The notes under the pieces were generated by a model that saw only the letters and a list, made by a program, of their open reading frames with translations, was not told the origin of the DNA and searched no databases. A DNA stretch of 64,000 bases, taken from positions 1-64,000 of the forward strand of contig JBNLFL010000004.1 in NCBI GenBank assembly GCA_050305515.1, read 5' to 3'. Of the stretch, positions 8,617 through 18,074 are shown one piece after another (the first letter of the stretch is position 1; every line of letters starts with the position of its first letter). The DNA is from JAFGUB01 sp050305515. Its GTDB lineage: Bacteria; Campylobacterota; Campylobacteria; Campylobacterales; Sulfurimonadaceae. Made by a program: the position numbers and the translations under genes.

Positions 8617-10179
8617 TTATTTTTCTTCAATTAAAAATCGAATTTCATACGTGCCGTCATACCCGTTAATCCGCCCATAGACGTGTTTTCCATCACCGCG
8701 GTCGGGAATCTCGAACGAGAGGGTGTCACCGTAGTGTCCTACGATTTTGGCATTGTAAAGCTCCAGCACGTTTTCATAGTTTTTGATAATTGCCTTACGT
8801 GAAAAGGCTTCATTCTTTTTGCCCTCTTTCATAATGGTGTAGCCAATGACATCGAGATGGCCTTTGTAGGTCTGATAGGCACGCTTTTGGCTGTAGGGCT
8901 GCGTGTAATCGATACCCTGTTCATCATCTTCATAAGAGCGCTTTTCAGAAATGATGGAACCTTCTATGGGCTTGATAAAGTCGATGGTAATCACGGATGA
9001 CTTGTTGCCGCCGCGCTCCTTGTGCAGCTCCACGCGGCGGTTTTGCGCACGCCCTTCGTCGGTGTCATTAGTGGTGACAGGCTCCGCTTCGCCGTGTCCT
9101 TTGTAGCTCAGACGCCGCGCTTCGATGCCCTCGGCAATGATGGCATCCATGACCGCTTTGGCGCGCGCAACCGAGAGGGTCGCGTTATAGGTGTCATCGC
9201 CTTTGGAATCGGTGTAGCCGTGAATGGAGAGTTCCAGATCGCCATAACGCTGCATCAGCGCCGCAGCGGAGAGAATCGCCTTGTGTGATTCGGGTTTAAG
9301 TGTGGCTTTGTCGAAGTCAAAAAAGATGCCCTCAAGCGTGATCTTGCCGCTTTTGTCCAGCTCGGTTTTGATAGCATCGGGGCTGAGGATGAGCGATTGC
9401 ACAAACGCCTCTTCCTCGATGATTTCAAGCGAAAACGTGTTTTCGTAGCTGTTAAAAGAGGCGACATTGTTGCCCATTTTGAAGTAAAAACTCTCATCTT
9501 TGTCCTGAAGCATTTCTGCGCCCATGGAAGTCAGATCTGTTTTGTAATCGTGAGCAAGCATGTAGCGGTAACTATTGGTATCTTTGACAGTTTTGGCAAA
9601 ATCGATTTTCCAGTGTCGGCCCTTGTGTATATGCTTGCTCTTGCCGTTATGTTTGTAATACCAGGTGACTTCGTCGTAATCCACATATTTGGCACGTCTG
9701 ATGGCAAAGCCTGCAGCATCGGGAATCAGCGGATTCTCTGGAATATCAAAGACTCTTTTTTCCATGCGGTAAGGTGCTTTGGCGGGAAGGGTGATTACTT
9801 TGGGAGTGGGGCTTACATGTAAGAGCACGTAACTGTAGCTGTTGGCATAAGCGTCGAGTTTGAGATAGTAAGTGCCATCGGGCTTTTCAAACTGCGCGTA
9901 ATTTTTGGTAAAAGCCGCCGCGTCAATGCCGAACGCTGTGGCAAAAAAGCTCCGGAGTTTTTGTTCATGAGCGTCAAGCGGCGCGGCAAAACGATAGCTC
10001 TGTGCCCAGGTTTCACCGTAGTGGCTGACATAGCCCTGTTTGCTCCAGAGTTCGAGCTTGTTGTAACGTTCGTGCTTGAGTTTTTCTGGCGTGGCACCGT
10101 TGTAGGTCAGGTCGGGGAGTTCGAAGGCTCCCAGCAGCAGCGGGAGCAGCAGAACTATGAATTTGGAGCGCATTGACAT
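8617..10179 (-). CDS. OmpA-family peptidoglycan-associated protein
   Basis: This 520-residue protein has a signal peptide (about 1-17) and an N-terminal domain of about 270 residues that I cannot assign. A canonical OmpA_C domain follows (about 280-395), with F-D-F-D-K-A-T-L-K-P-E-S, the peptidoglycan-contacting I-H-G-Y-T-D-S-K-G and N-R-R-V-E-L. A final ~120-residue extension ends in the domain duplicated at 7250-7447. OmpA_C anchors outer-membrane or periplasmic proteins to diaminopimelate-containing peptidoglycan (family knowledge). The gene starts 9 bases after the upstream lipoprotein gene and ends 9 bases before the next, consistent with one transcript. Confidence 0.85.
   Translation of the reverse strand: MSMRSKFIVLLLPLLLGAFELPDLTYNGATPEKLKHERYNKLELWSKQGYVSHYGETWAQSYRFAAPLDAHEQKLRSFFATAFGIDAAAFTKNYAQFEKPDGTYYLKLDAYANSYSYVLLHVSPTPKVITLPAKAPYRMEKRVFDIPENPLIPDAAGFAIRRAKYVDYDEVTWYYKHNGKSKHIHKGRHWKIDFAKTVKDTNSYRYMLAHDYKTDLTSMGAEMLQDKDESFYFKMGNNVASFNSYENTFSLEIIEEEAFVQSLILSPDAIKTELDKSGKITLEGIFFDFDKATLKPESHKAILSAAALMQRYGDLELSIHGYTDSKGDDTYNATLSVARAKAVMDAIIAEGIEARRLSYKGHGEAEPVTTNDTDEGRAQNRRVELHKERGGNKSSVITIDFIKPIEGSIISEKRSYEDDEQGIDYTQPYSQKRAYQTYKGHLDVIGYTIMKEGKKNEAFSRKAIIKNYENVLELYNAKIVGHYGDTLSFEIPDRGDGKHVYGRINGYDGTYEIRFLIEEK
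8627..8791. repeat. Direct repeat, copy B (partner 7260-7424)
   Basis: This is the 3' end of the OmpA-family gene and probably the source of the copy at 7260-7424, since here the domain is part of a longer protein. The first 80 bases (8627-8706) are identical between copies. Confidence 0.9.
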
Positions 10180-10188
10180 CCTTTTTAC

Positions 10189-12372
10189 TTATTGACACAA
10201 CGCTTGGGTGCAGGGTTTAAACTCGAGGCTACACGATGCACCATTGCCACTGATGGCTATGTTAAATGCGGTGCCGCTCTCAAGGTTCTGGGTATAACTC
10301 GCTTTCCACACGCCGAGACAGCCGTCATTTGTAGCGTAGTCTCCCCCAACGAGTAGATTCAAATCAACGCCACCCTGCCAGTCAACACGTTCCCCGTCTA
10401 TGTAGGGGTACAGAACACTTAACTGCAAGCCGTTTTCAAAAATATACAGCGGTGTCAGGTTAGGATCATAAGCGAGGACTCCACTATAGGTAATTGACGT
10501 ATCGGGTGTGTCGGTATCCACTTCCGAGCAGGTTTTGCCATAGACGTCGCTACTGTAACCTTCACACTCATAGGTGAAGTTTTTGACAATCATGGTGCCG
10601 CTTCCAAAACCCGGTGAGCTGACGCTGTATTTGAGATACCAGGTGCTGTTTAAAACAATGGTTTCTCTGGAGTTTTCACACACATGGATGGTTCTGACAT
10701 ATTCGCCATCAACACTGACTTTGTAATCACCAAATGCCATATTCTCAAAAACAGCTTCACCCAGATCATCGGTTGCGATCGTTTTGCCAAAAAACAGCGA
10801 GCTTCCTCCGGTGCCCTGATCCAGACAGCTGTCGGCTTCGATACTCACATTTTTGCCGGAGAGGGGAACATTCTCGGCATCAACAACATCGATGGTAATC
10901 GTTCCTTTGACGGCGCTTTCACTCACACTGAAATTGGCCTGTGCCGAAGGGGAATCATAGATAATATTGCCCAGAGTCAGCGGGCATTGGCAGGCGGTGT
11001 TCATGGTGGCGGTGTATTCGCCTAACGGAATGTTTTTGACCTCAACATCATTTTGGGTGACACTGCCTTTAAAGGTATCTTCTTGCGGAGATGGCCCGAT
11101 ACGATCTAGCGTGATGTCGCCATCAAGCGTCACGTCGGCGTTGACTTTGCCACCAAGGGTGTTGCTGGCGGCACTCTCATAGAGTACGGATGCCGCATGG
11201 ACGATGCGTTTAATGGTGACCGTATCGCCATCAAGCGTGTAGGAGCTGGCATAGGTGAGGTTGTTGGCATTGACTTCATTGCGCTCACCCCCGGTGGAGC
11301 CGATGTGATAAACATACTCGGTCAGGGTCTGTGCAACACTGCCGGGCACACCCATGTTGGTTTTCATAAAATGGCTGTCAATTTTATTTTTGGCTTCGGC
11401 GAGGAACATGGCAAATTGATCAATTCCCGTTTCGCCAAAACCGTCAAAGGTTCCGGTTTCCACATATGAAACACTCAAATGCCATCCTGTCAGATAGGGC
11501 GAAACCTCCATATTGGTGACGGCGCGCACGCAGTCACGCACCATGACCGAAGCGGCAATACGCAAGGCAGGGGCTGATGCGGGGTTGCTTTCATAAAGCA
11601 GCTCGCTATCACTATAAGTCCAACCGCTTTTTTTATACCAGACGTCACTACTATCGCTTAGGGTGTCTTCAAATCCACTGGCACCGTTTGAATCTTTTGC
11701 AACCACAATCACTTCGCTAACATTGCCATCATAAGAGAGTGTTTTAGAGTCGTCAAACATGCGTTTGGCGATGGGAAGTTTTGTATAGGAGGTATCGTAA
11801 AAATCAAAAGAGGCAATTTCGGTGTTTAGGCGCGCTAAGGCATACACCACATCTTTAATATCCATCACGCCATCATGATTCACATCATAAGAAGCCGCAC
11901 TGCTATAAAGCGCATCTCCAAGAATTTCAATGTCTTTAAAATCCACACTGCCGTCGTTGTTGGCATCGCCATCAAGCCTATAGCTGCTGTAGTCGATGGT
12001 GCCGTCTTTAACACTAACGCTCATACTTTTGTTGTTGCCGCGCGGCGCATAGGAGGGAATGCTATCTAGCGGGGTAAGCTGTTGTAAAATCTCTGCGGTA
12101 AACTTTGCCAATTGAGTATCAAATGCCGCCTTGTCGTTTTTAAGTCCATCAAGCGTTGTCTGTACTGCAGCGTAGGTATTGACGGCCTCGTTATTGAGCG
12201 TGCGCACTGCCGTACCGTCGCTGTTGTAGTTGTAGGTGGCTACTACATTATTGGCAGAGCTGCTACTGGTGTTGGTTGGACTCTCAGAGCTGCCGCCTCC
12301 GCCTCCGCCACAGCCAATAAAAAGTGCTGTTGTTGCAGCAAGTGAGAGCGTGGTTGTGATGATACGTTTCAT
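10189..12372 (-). CDS. Lipoprotein with dockerin-like calcium-binding repeats
   Basis: This 727-residue protein has a lipoprotein signal peptide (lipobox L-F-I-G-C at about residues 18-22) followed by a Gly run and a Ser/Asn-rich linker. Residues about 133-180 carry two dockerin/EF-hand type repeats (D-G-D-A-N-N-D-G-S-V-D-F-K-D and Y-D-V-N-H-D-G-V-M-D-I-K-D), which normally bind Ca2+. The rest is beta-rich with several Cys (C-Q-C, C-L-D-Q, C-T-Q-A-L-C-Q), likely disulphides in an exported protein. It is the first gene of the compact minus-strand series leading to 3201; a 94-bp gap separates it from the next gene upstream. No adhesin or enzyme family was recognised beyond the dockerin-like part. 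Confidence 0.8.
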   Translation of the reverse strand: MKRIITTTLSLAATTALFIGCGGGGGGSSESPTNTSSSSANNVVATYNYNSDGTAVRTLNNEAVNTYAAVQTTLDGLKNDKAAFDTQLAKFTAEILQQLTPLDSIPSYAPRGNNKSMSVSVKDGTIDYSSYRLDGDANNDGSVDFKDIEILGDALYSSAASYDVNHDGVMDIKDVVYALARLNTEIASFDFYDTSYTKLPIAKRMFDDSKTLSYDGNVSEVIVVAKDSNGASGFEDTLSDSSDVWYKKSGWTYSDSELLYESNPASAPALRIAASVMVRDCVRAVTNMEVSPYLTGWHLSVSYVETGTFDGFGETGIDQFAMFLAEAKNKIDSHFMKTNMGVPGSVAQTLTEYVYHIGSTGGERNEVNANNLTYASSYTLDGDTVTIKRIVHAASVLYESAASNTLGGKVNADVTLDGDITLDRIGPSPQEDTFKGSVTQNDVEVKNIPLGEYTATMNTACQCPLTLGNIIYDSPSAQANFSVSESAVKGTITIDVVDAENVPLSGKNVSIEADSCLDQGTGGSSLFFGKTIATDDLGEAVFENMAFGDYKVSVDGEYVRTIHVCENSRETIVLNSTWYLKYSVSSPGFGSGTMIVKNFTYECEGYSSDVYGKTCSEVDTDTPDTSITYSGVLAYDPNLTPLYIFENGLQLSVLYPYIDGERVDWQGGVDLNLLVGGDYATNDGCLGVWKASYTQNLESGTAFNIAISGNGASCSLEFKPCTQALCQ

Positions 12373-12466
12373 TGTAGATATCCTATTTAATGTTAAATGT
12401 AACGCTCGAAAGCCTTACATGTAAGACTAAAGTTTCTCAAGCGTGAGCTTGAGAGATGTGCATACA

Positions 12467-13330
12467 CTATTTATAAAACGCGGCATTCGCGTTTCCGGAT
12501 ATGGAGCCGTTTTCATTGTCGATTTCAAAACAGCTACGCCCGCCCTCCATGTAGCTCAGGGAGTGGACACCTTTGTCCGTATCATCGATAATTGGAGAGG
12601 TGAATCCGTAATCGATGCAGTGCAGGGGAGTGTTGCTGTCGTATCGCGTAAAATCGCTATAGGAGAATGTCGGTTCGGTCTTGTCAATTTCGGTTTTCGA
12701 GCTGTTATTATAGATGGTAATGCTGGTCGCCGTGGCGAGCGGCGAATTTGAATCAGCCGATGATGAAGATGATGAGACATTGATATTCGTCACGCTGTTT
12801 TCATCGATACCGTTCTCCTCATTGCCGAGAATCGCCGTTACCGTGTAGGGGAATGCCGTCGATTCGCCAACAGTGATAAGGTCGATCCCGCCGGGTGAGG
12901 AGATGCCTGCGGCAATGATGATGCCGAAGCTTTCTCCATCGTCAAATTCCAGATTCAGCAGTGCGACATTATTGCCGTCAGATTCATAATAGTGACTGTC
13001 ACGCGCTACTTTACGCGAACCGTCAAAAAGGTCAAAGACAACAATCGCTTCACTGTTTGGCAGAAAAATGTAAGAAACTTTCTCGATATTCTGAATGATA
13101 GGCCCGCTCTGATACTCCGCGACGACGGTCATATTGGCAAGATTGGAGCTGCTGATGCGCTCTTGTGACGTACCGCTTTGGCCGACACTGCTCGAACTTG
13201 ACGTAGCGGTTGTTCCCGTACTGGAGGTTGATACTGAATCTTCCGGCGTATTTCCACCGCCACCACCACCGCCGCAGCCGATCAAAAGGGCAGTCATTGC
13301 CGCAAAAGAGAGTGTTGTTATAAGTTTCAT
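12467..13330 (-). CDS. Putative lipoprotein of unknown function
   Basis: This 287-residue protein has a lipoprotein signal (L-L-I-G-C at about 15-19) closely resembling that of the gene at 10189-12372, again with a Gly run and a long Ser/Thr linker (about 28-60). A second Ser-rich spacer lies near residue 190. The mature part is beta-rich, has no recognised domain, and carries two Cys near the C-terminus. It is transcribed divergently from the response regulator at 13447, and the space between carries the TTGCA direct repeats, so control by that regulator is plausible. Confidence 0.75.
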   Translation of the reverse strand: MKLITTLSFAAMTALLIGCGGGGGGGNTPEDSVSTSSTGTTATSSSSSVGQSGTSQERISSSNLANMTVVAEYQSGPIIQNIEKVSYIFLPNSEAIVVFDLFDGSRKVARDSHYYESDGNNVALLNLEFDDGESFGIIIAAGISSPGGIDLITVGESTAFPYTVTAILGNEENGIDENSVTNINVSSSSSSADSNSPLATATSITIYNNSSKTEIDKTEPTFSYSDFTRYDSNTPLHCIDYGFTSPIIDDTDKGVHSLSYMEGGRSCFEIDNENGSISGNANAAFYK

Positions 13331-13373
13331 AAAGATCTCCTATGGAATATTTGATGTCATCATAGGACAACGC

Positions 13374-13391
13374 CGTTGCAGTGTCGTTGCA
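13374..13391. promoter_or_regulatory. TTGCA-N6-TTGCA direct repeat (candidate regulator site)
   Basis: CGTTGCA occurs at 13374-13380 and 13385-13391, exactly 11 bp (one helical turn) apart, in the divergent promoter region between a lipoprotein gene and an OmpR-type regulator gene. The same arrangement occurs at 21427-21445. Heptamer direct repeats one turn apart are typical of OmpR/PhoB-family binding sites. Assignment to a particular regulator is inference. Confidence 0.5.
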
Positions 13392-13446
13392 ATGTTGTTA
13401 AAAAATAACAGTGATTTTCGGATGGACTTATCATTTTTCATATAAA

Positions 13447-14145
13447 ATGCCTGATATGAATGCAAATATCATGAACTATCTTGCCAATGTCACGCTGCTG
13501 TATGCCGAAGACGATCTGACGGTAAGAAAAAATGTTTTGGGCTATCTGGAGTTGCTTTTTAATAACATTCTGTTAGCCGGAGACGGTGAAGAGGCTTTCG
13601 ATATCTATTATGAGAAACGTCCCGACATTATTTTGACGGACATTGACATGCCTAAAATGAGCGGCATCGATTTTATTAAAAAAGTTCGTGAACATGACAG
13701 GACAACCCCGGCAGTGATTCTCTCGGCGCACACGGACACCGCCTATCTTCTCGATGCAGTCGAGTTACATGTAACAAAATACATTCTCAAACCCTTTGTG
13801 GGCGATGATTTTATGAAGGCGCTTAAAAATATTTATGAAGCGAGTGATAAAACGGTAAAACTCTCTGATGGCTGGAGTTATTCCTACCTTAATAAAACAC
13901 TTCTCGGCGAGCAGTCCAAAAGCGCGCTTTCAAAAAAGGAGTCCCGCCTTTTTGAACTTTTACTCGATCATGCCGAAACAATGGTGACCTACAGCGAGAT
14001 AGAAAATCATGTCTGGTGCGATTTTGAAGATGTGATGACCTCGGAAAACCTCAGAACCCTGATGAAAAGCCTTCGAAAGAAACTCCCCTCCGATATGATT
14101 AGAAATGTGTCGGGAACGGGGTATGTTCTTGAACTAAAGCGGTAG
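13447..14145 (+). CDS. OmpR-type response regulator
   Basis: This 232-residue protein has a receiver domain (about 15-125) and a C-terminal winged-helix Trans_reg_C domain (about 140-230, ending S-G-T-G-Y-V-L-E-L). Receiver residues are intact: acidic E-D-D at 21-23, phospho-acceptor D65 (I-L-T-D-I-D-M-P) and K115 (I-L-K-P-F). I chose the ATG at 13447; ATGs at 13456 and 13471 are also possible, and none has a clear SD. It overlaps convergently by 12 bp with the CHASE2 kinase gene, which may be its partner. A TTACATGTAA palindrome inside the gene encodes L-H-V. Confidence 0.85.
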   Translation: MPDMNANIMNYLANVTLLYAEDDLTVRKNVLGYLELLFNNILLAGDGEEAFDIYYEKRPDIILTDIDMPKMSGIDFIKKVREHDRTTPAVILSAHTDTAYLLDAVELHVTKYILKPFVGDDFMKALKNIYEASDKTVKLSDGWSYSYLNKTLLGEQSKSALSKKESRLFELLLDHAETMVTYSEIENHVWCDFEDVMTSENLRTLMKSLRKKLPSDMIRNVSGTGYVLELKR

Positions 14146-16116
14146 TTTCAGTTCAAATCGCACTCCGCCGTTTTCATTACAGGCGTGCAGTTCTCCGTGA
14201 TGCCGCTCTTCGACGATTTTTTTGCTCATGTAGAGTCCCAGCCCCGTTCCTTCATCGCCCTTTGTAGAGAAATATTCATCAAAGATTCGGGGGAGTTTCT
14301 GCGCATCGATACCGCCGGCGCCGTCGCTGACGTTTAAAACGGCGTGGTTTCGCTCCCGCAGGACCGAAATACGGATAAACGGATTCTCAGCCTGCTGCCG
14401 TGCATAGGCATCAACGGCATTTTTAATCAGGTTGATGATGACGTGAACGATTTCATTTTTATTGACGGTGACTTCAATCGGTTCCATTTCCGTTTCAACG
14501 GCGATATTTTTTGTCATCAGCAGATGGGAGGTAAAACGCAGGCTGGTTGCGACAATGTCGCAAAGGTCCACCGTCTCCCGTTTCTGATCGGGCTTGAGAT
14601 AATTTTTGAAGTCATCGATGGTTTGGGAGAGGTAGCGTGTCAGGCCCACTACTTCATCCATACTCTCTTCAACCCGATCCAGTTTTCCAAGCTGGCTCTG
14701 GAGTTTCACTTTGGACGATATGGCCGACACGGAACTCAGGGGCTGGCGCCACTGATGGGCGATCATTCCGACCATCTCCCCCATTGCGGCGCTTTTGGAT
14801 TGCACGAACATGAGCTCATTGGCCGCGCTGAGTTCGTGCTCTTTCTCAATGACCCTGACCGCTTCAAAAACATAGTCGATCAATAACGCGGCAATAACGC
14901 CCAGAAAAAACGCAAGCAGCGGAAAGAGGATGTTCAGCACGATACCGAACGTAAAAAGCATGCTATAGAAAAAATAGCATAGCCCCGAAAGCAGTATGAC
15001 AAAGCCCGCCGCCATATATTTCCGATGCAGAAAAGAAAACAGGGCGATGGTTACAAACACGGTTGCGAAGATAATGATGATGTTATGGACAAGATTGTCT
15101 ATGGGAGCATGAATGAAATCATTTTCGATGATGTTGTCGATAACGTTGGCATGCACTTCCACCCCTGCCATGGTGCTCTCGTAGGGAGTCGCGTGAATGT
15201 CTCCCAAACCGAGTGCCGCGCTGCCCAAAAGCACAAACTTTCCTTTGAGCATATCGTCCGGGAGCCTTTTTTCCATCACATCAACGGCGCTGACATAGTT
15301 GAAATGTTTTGAGCCTCCCCTGAAGTTTACATGTAATTTTCCGAACCGGTCGGTCGGGATGCTCTTTTCTCCCATGACAACCGTAGTGACGCCCGCATCG
15401 GTATTATAGATCTCGACCACGGATGCGTTGTAGTAAATCCGGAGCATCTCCATGCTGAGGGAAAGGTAGTTCTGACCCTGATAATTCATGAGCAGGGGAA
15501 CGCTTCTGACGATTCCGTCGTTATCGGGGATGTTATTCAAAAAACCGCTGGAATAGTAGGCGTCTTGCAAAACGGGAATATTTAACAGCACGCTTTGGGG
15601 GTTTGGAATGAAATCTTCACTGCGTCCGCCTCTTTGGACGATGACCGAAGCAATCATGGGGGCAGGGGTGTCGGACGCGCCTTCAAACAAAAACAGGTAA
15701 CCGCCGATAACGGGAGTGTTTTTAAGCGTCTCTGCCAGCGTTTTATCGTAGTCGGGAAGTGCCTCTTGTGACACATTCAAAGCATTGGCAATACGATGCG
15801 GCGAGGTGTTGTCGGCTTCGGGAAAGATGACGTCCATGCCGATAATACCGGGCTGATAAGCAGTAATCGCATCCAGCAAAGCCGCAACTTTATGACGGGG
15901 CCAGGGCCATCTTCCGCAGGCGTTCAAACTCTTTTCATCGATATTGACAATGATGACGTGATTGTTGTGGGGAAGCTCGCCGCGGAGGATAAAAAGAAAA
16001 TCGCGAAGCCTGTCATCGAGCGCATAGAAGTTTTGCGGTAAAAAAAGGTATCCCAGCGATAAAAAAATGCCAAGTCCCGCAGCTGCAACGAGTTGCCAGA
16101 GGGTTTTACCTGTCAT
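14134..16116 (-). CDS. CHASE2-domain sensor histidine kinase
   Basis: This 660-residue inner-membrane kinase has an N-terminal membrane helix (about 7-26), a periplasmic CHASE2 domain (about 30-300), three further membrane helices (about 335-410) and a cytoplasmic kinase core. The core has the I-A-H-Q-W-R-Q-P-L phospho-acceptor box, an N-box (I-N-L-I-K-N-A-V-D-A), G1 (S-D-G-A-G-G-I) and G2 (G-T-G-L-G-L-Y). CHASE2 domains sense unknown extracytoplasmic signals. It starts at the base after the FecR-like gene's stop region and ends overlapping the convergent regulator gene at 13447-14145, its likely target. It closes the operon Ig-like lipoprotein, barrel, FecR-like, kinase. Confidence 0.9.
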   Translation of the reverse strand: MTGKTLWQLVAAAGLGIFLSLGYLFLPQNFYALDDRLRDFLFILRGELPHNNHVIIVNIDEKSLNACGRWPWPRHKVAALLDAITAYQPGIIGMDVIFPEADNTSPHRIANALNVSQEALPDYDKTLAETLKNTPVIGGYLFLFEGASDTPAPMIASVIVQRGGRSEDFIPNPQSVLLNIPVLQDAYYSSGFLNNIPDNDGIVRSVPLLMNYQGQNYLSLSMEMLRIYYNASVVEIYNTDAGVTTVVMGEKSIPTDRFGKLHVNFRGGSKHFNYVSAVDVMEKRLPDDMLKGKFVLLGSAALGLGDIHATPYESTMAGVEVHANVIDNIIENDFIHAPIDNLVHNIIIIFATVFVTIALFSFLHRKYMAAGFVILLSGLCYFFYSMLFTFGIVLNILFPLLAFFLGVIAALLIDYVFEAVRVIEKEHELSAANELMFVQSKSAAMGEMVGMIAHQWRQPLSSVSAISSKVKLQSQLGKLDRVEESMDEVVGLTRYLSQTIDDFKNYLKPDQKRETVDLCDIVATSLRFTSHLLMTKNIAVETEMEPIEVTVNKNEIVHVIINLIKNAVDAYARQQAENPFIRISVLRERNHAVLNVSDGAGGIDAQKLPRIFDEYFSTKGDEGTGLGLYMSKKIVEERHHGELHACNENGGVRFELKLPL

Positions 16117-16845
16117 TTACGGTACGAATGCGGGCGGAGGGGGCGTTTTGACATCATAGCCCGGCGTGATTTTAAAGTTGGAATTTTGCAGCCGTTCCTG
16201 TTGGGAAAGCGTGTCGATTACCGCAGGCGCGACCGGGGGTTTTATCTCCTGTTGATCCTGAGGTTCCCGTTTGTTGGAAATGAGCACGGGAAAAAATTTC
16301 TGAATATCGAGAGGAAGTTTGTGCCACGTATCGCCAACGAGTGAAAGCATCATGCGCGCATCAATGTCAAAATCCTGATTTCCGGTACTAACGGTGATGG
16401 CACCGTTAAAGCAGCCGATGTATTCGTTCTTGTCATCGACATAGGCGGCGAAGTCGGTTCCCCTGACGCCGATAGTTGCGGATTTTGTATGGATTTTAAA
16501 ACGTTCCGGAGCCACTTTTCCTATTTTTCCGGTAATGCTTCTGAAAAATCCCCGTTGCAGACGGAAGCTGAGACTGTTTTTCCTGTCGGGTTCAAACTGG
16601 TAGGTATCAATTTCAAAGTGCGACAGGGGCCCGATGGTGATAATGGTTTCATCTTCCATGATGAGCTGCACTTTTGATTTGGCGTTTGTGACGATATTGT
16701 CATGCGGCTGCAGCACAAGTCCGCTGTAAATCTCGGAAATGACCCCCTTGCGAACCAGTTTGGCACTTCCGGAGAAGGCACCGACATGGCCGATATCCGC
16801 AATCAGTGACGAAAGCACCAGAATCATGAAAAATACAATGCGCAT
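16117..16845 (-). CDS. FecR-domain periplasmic protein
   Basis: This 242-residue protein has a signal peptide (about 1-16) and a FecR domain (about 25-165). Typical features are H-D-N-I-V-T-N-A-K-S-K-V-Q-L near the start and T-K-S-A-T-I-G-V-R-G-T-D-F-A-A-Y in the core. A Pro/Gln-rich tail follows (P-P-V-A-P, ending P-P-P-P-A-F-V-P). FecR domains act in periplasmic signal relay; in CHASE2-FecR pairs they are thought to work with the CHASE2 receptor. The gene directly abuts the CHASE2 kinase gene, strongly suggesting a joint sensing complex. Not a classical FecR anti-sigma factor, since no N-terminal cytoplasmic part or sigma gene is present. Confidence 0.85.
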   Translation of the reverse strand: MRIVFFMILVLSSLIADIGHVGAFSGSAKLVRKGVISEIYSGLVLQPHDNIVTNAKSKVQLIMEDETIITIGPLSHFEIDTYQFEPDRKNSLSFRLQRGFFRSITGKIGKVAPERFKIHTKSATIGVRGTDFAAYVDDKNEYIGCFNGAITVSTGNQDFDIDARMMLSLVGDTWHKLPLDIQKFFPVLISNKREPQDQQEIKPPVAPAVIDTLSQQERLQNSNFKITPGYDVKTPPPPAFVP

Positions 16846-16853
16846 GTCGGCTC

Positions 16854-18074
16854 CTAATAACTGTATTGCACGCCGGTCATGATGACGTGCTTGCTGTAGG
16901 GGGCATATCTGTAATTGGAATCATTTTTTGTATAGCCGTATTCAAGAGTGAGATGCCAGTGTTCATACAGAAGCATGTCGGCTTTCATATCGATGCGGTG
17001 GTAGGTGTCGGTGCGTTTTTCCTGCTTGCTACCGGATTGGAACGTATCGTCATAATATGCCTGCTGAAAATGGTAATCCGCGCTGAAAAGGTAGTCGCCG
17101 AACGTTTTTCCGATACCCGCATCGGTATGGAAAATCTGTTTTTCCGTAAAATAAAGCGGTGTCGCCTCCTGCGCGTCGTAGCGGTCGTAGCCGCCTTTCA
17201 CAGAGACATAGCCGCGCTCAATGGTATAAAAGAGTCCTGCACCCGAACCAAGAACGGTGTCGTTCCTGGGACGGTCAACCGGATCGACAAAGCGTCTTTG
17301 CAGGTATTTGAAACCCAGATTTAAAGTCATGTGCGGCGTGAGGGCTATATTGCAATAGGGGTAGGTTCCGTATTGTGCAAGAAAATCACGTTCAAGGTAA
17401 TACATTCTTGTGTAGGAGAGCGGTACATAGAACACGGCATCATCAGTGCGATATCCCATTCCCATGCTTGCGGCAGCGTCATACAGATTGTAAAGCGGCG
17501 TGTCGCTGTTGGTCTGGGCTTCGGCGCCGAGCGTTGCCTGAGCGAACCAGTGCGCGTCAAAATGGCGGGTATAGCTGACCTGTGCATTCGCCCTTGCAAA
17601 GAGGGTGTCTTCGACGTCATCTCTGAGCGTATCGGAGCGTTGAAGATCGCTGTTGGCCCCGATATTGCTGTCATAGCCGAGCGAAAGTTTCGCGTCAAGA
17701 CGAAGTGCGCGGCTGTTTGTTGCTACGGTTGATTCCCGGCGGAAGAGGTTGGCATACAGCGCATCGGAGAGCATGCCGCGATGCAGCCTTTTATAGACGG
17801 CAACAAGGGCGATTTGCGCTTGGGTATGTTTCGAATCGAGAAGCAGAACCCGTTCATACGCGCTCATGGCGGCGATATCGTCACCGAGCGCTTCGGCGCT
17901 CTTCGCCCACAAAAAGTGCAGCTGCGGGTCGTTGTAGTGCGGGTAATCCTGACTGGCTTCGAGAATGACGTTCTGATAATCACCGTGATCGTAGAGCGCC
18001 TGAAGTGCCGTCATCTCTGCGCAGAAAAGCTGCGTGCCTGCAAGCACTAGTGCGGATAGGAGTCTTTTTGTCAT
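16854..18074 (-). CDS. TPR plus outer-membrane beta-barrel protein
   Basis: This 406-residue protein has a signal peptide (about 1-18), about three TPR-like helical repeats (about 20-115; H-F-L-W-A-K-S-A-E-A-L-G-D) and a C-terminal barrel-like part (about 130-406) of alternating aromatic strands, ending V-Q-Y-S-Y. The barrel start L-S-L-G-Y-D-S-N-I-G-A-N is the hallmark of the DUF560/surface-lipoprotein-assembly-modifier-like group. It overlaps the Ig-like lipoprotein gene (ATGA) and precedes FecR and CHASE2 genes. It could export or display the co-encoded lipoprotein; that is inference from gene order. Confidence 0.75.
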   Translation of the reverse strand: MTKRLLSALVLAGTQLFCAEMTALQALYDHGDYQNVILEASQDYPHYNDPQLHFLWAKSAEALGDDIAAMSAYERVLLLDSKHTQAQIALVAVYKRLHRGMLSDALYANLFRRESTVATNSRALRLDAKLSLGYDSNIGANSDLQRSDTLRDDVEDTLFARANAQVSYTRHFDAHWFAQATLGAEAQTNSDTPLYNLYDAAASMGMGYRTDDAVFYVPLSYTRMYYLERDFLAQYGTYPYCNIALTPHMTLNLGFKYLQRRFVDPVDRPRNDTVLGSGAGLFYTIERGYVSVKGGYDRYDAQEATPLYFTEKQIFHTDAGIGKTFGDYLFSADYHFQQAYYDDTFQSGSKQEKRTDTYHRIDMKADMLLYEHWHLTLEYGYTKNDSNYRYAPYSKHVIMTGVQYSY

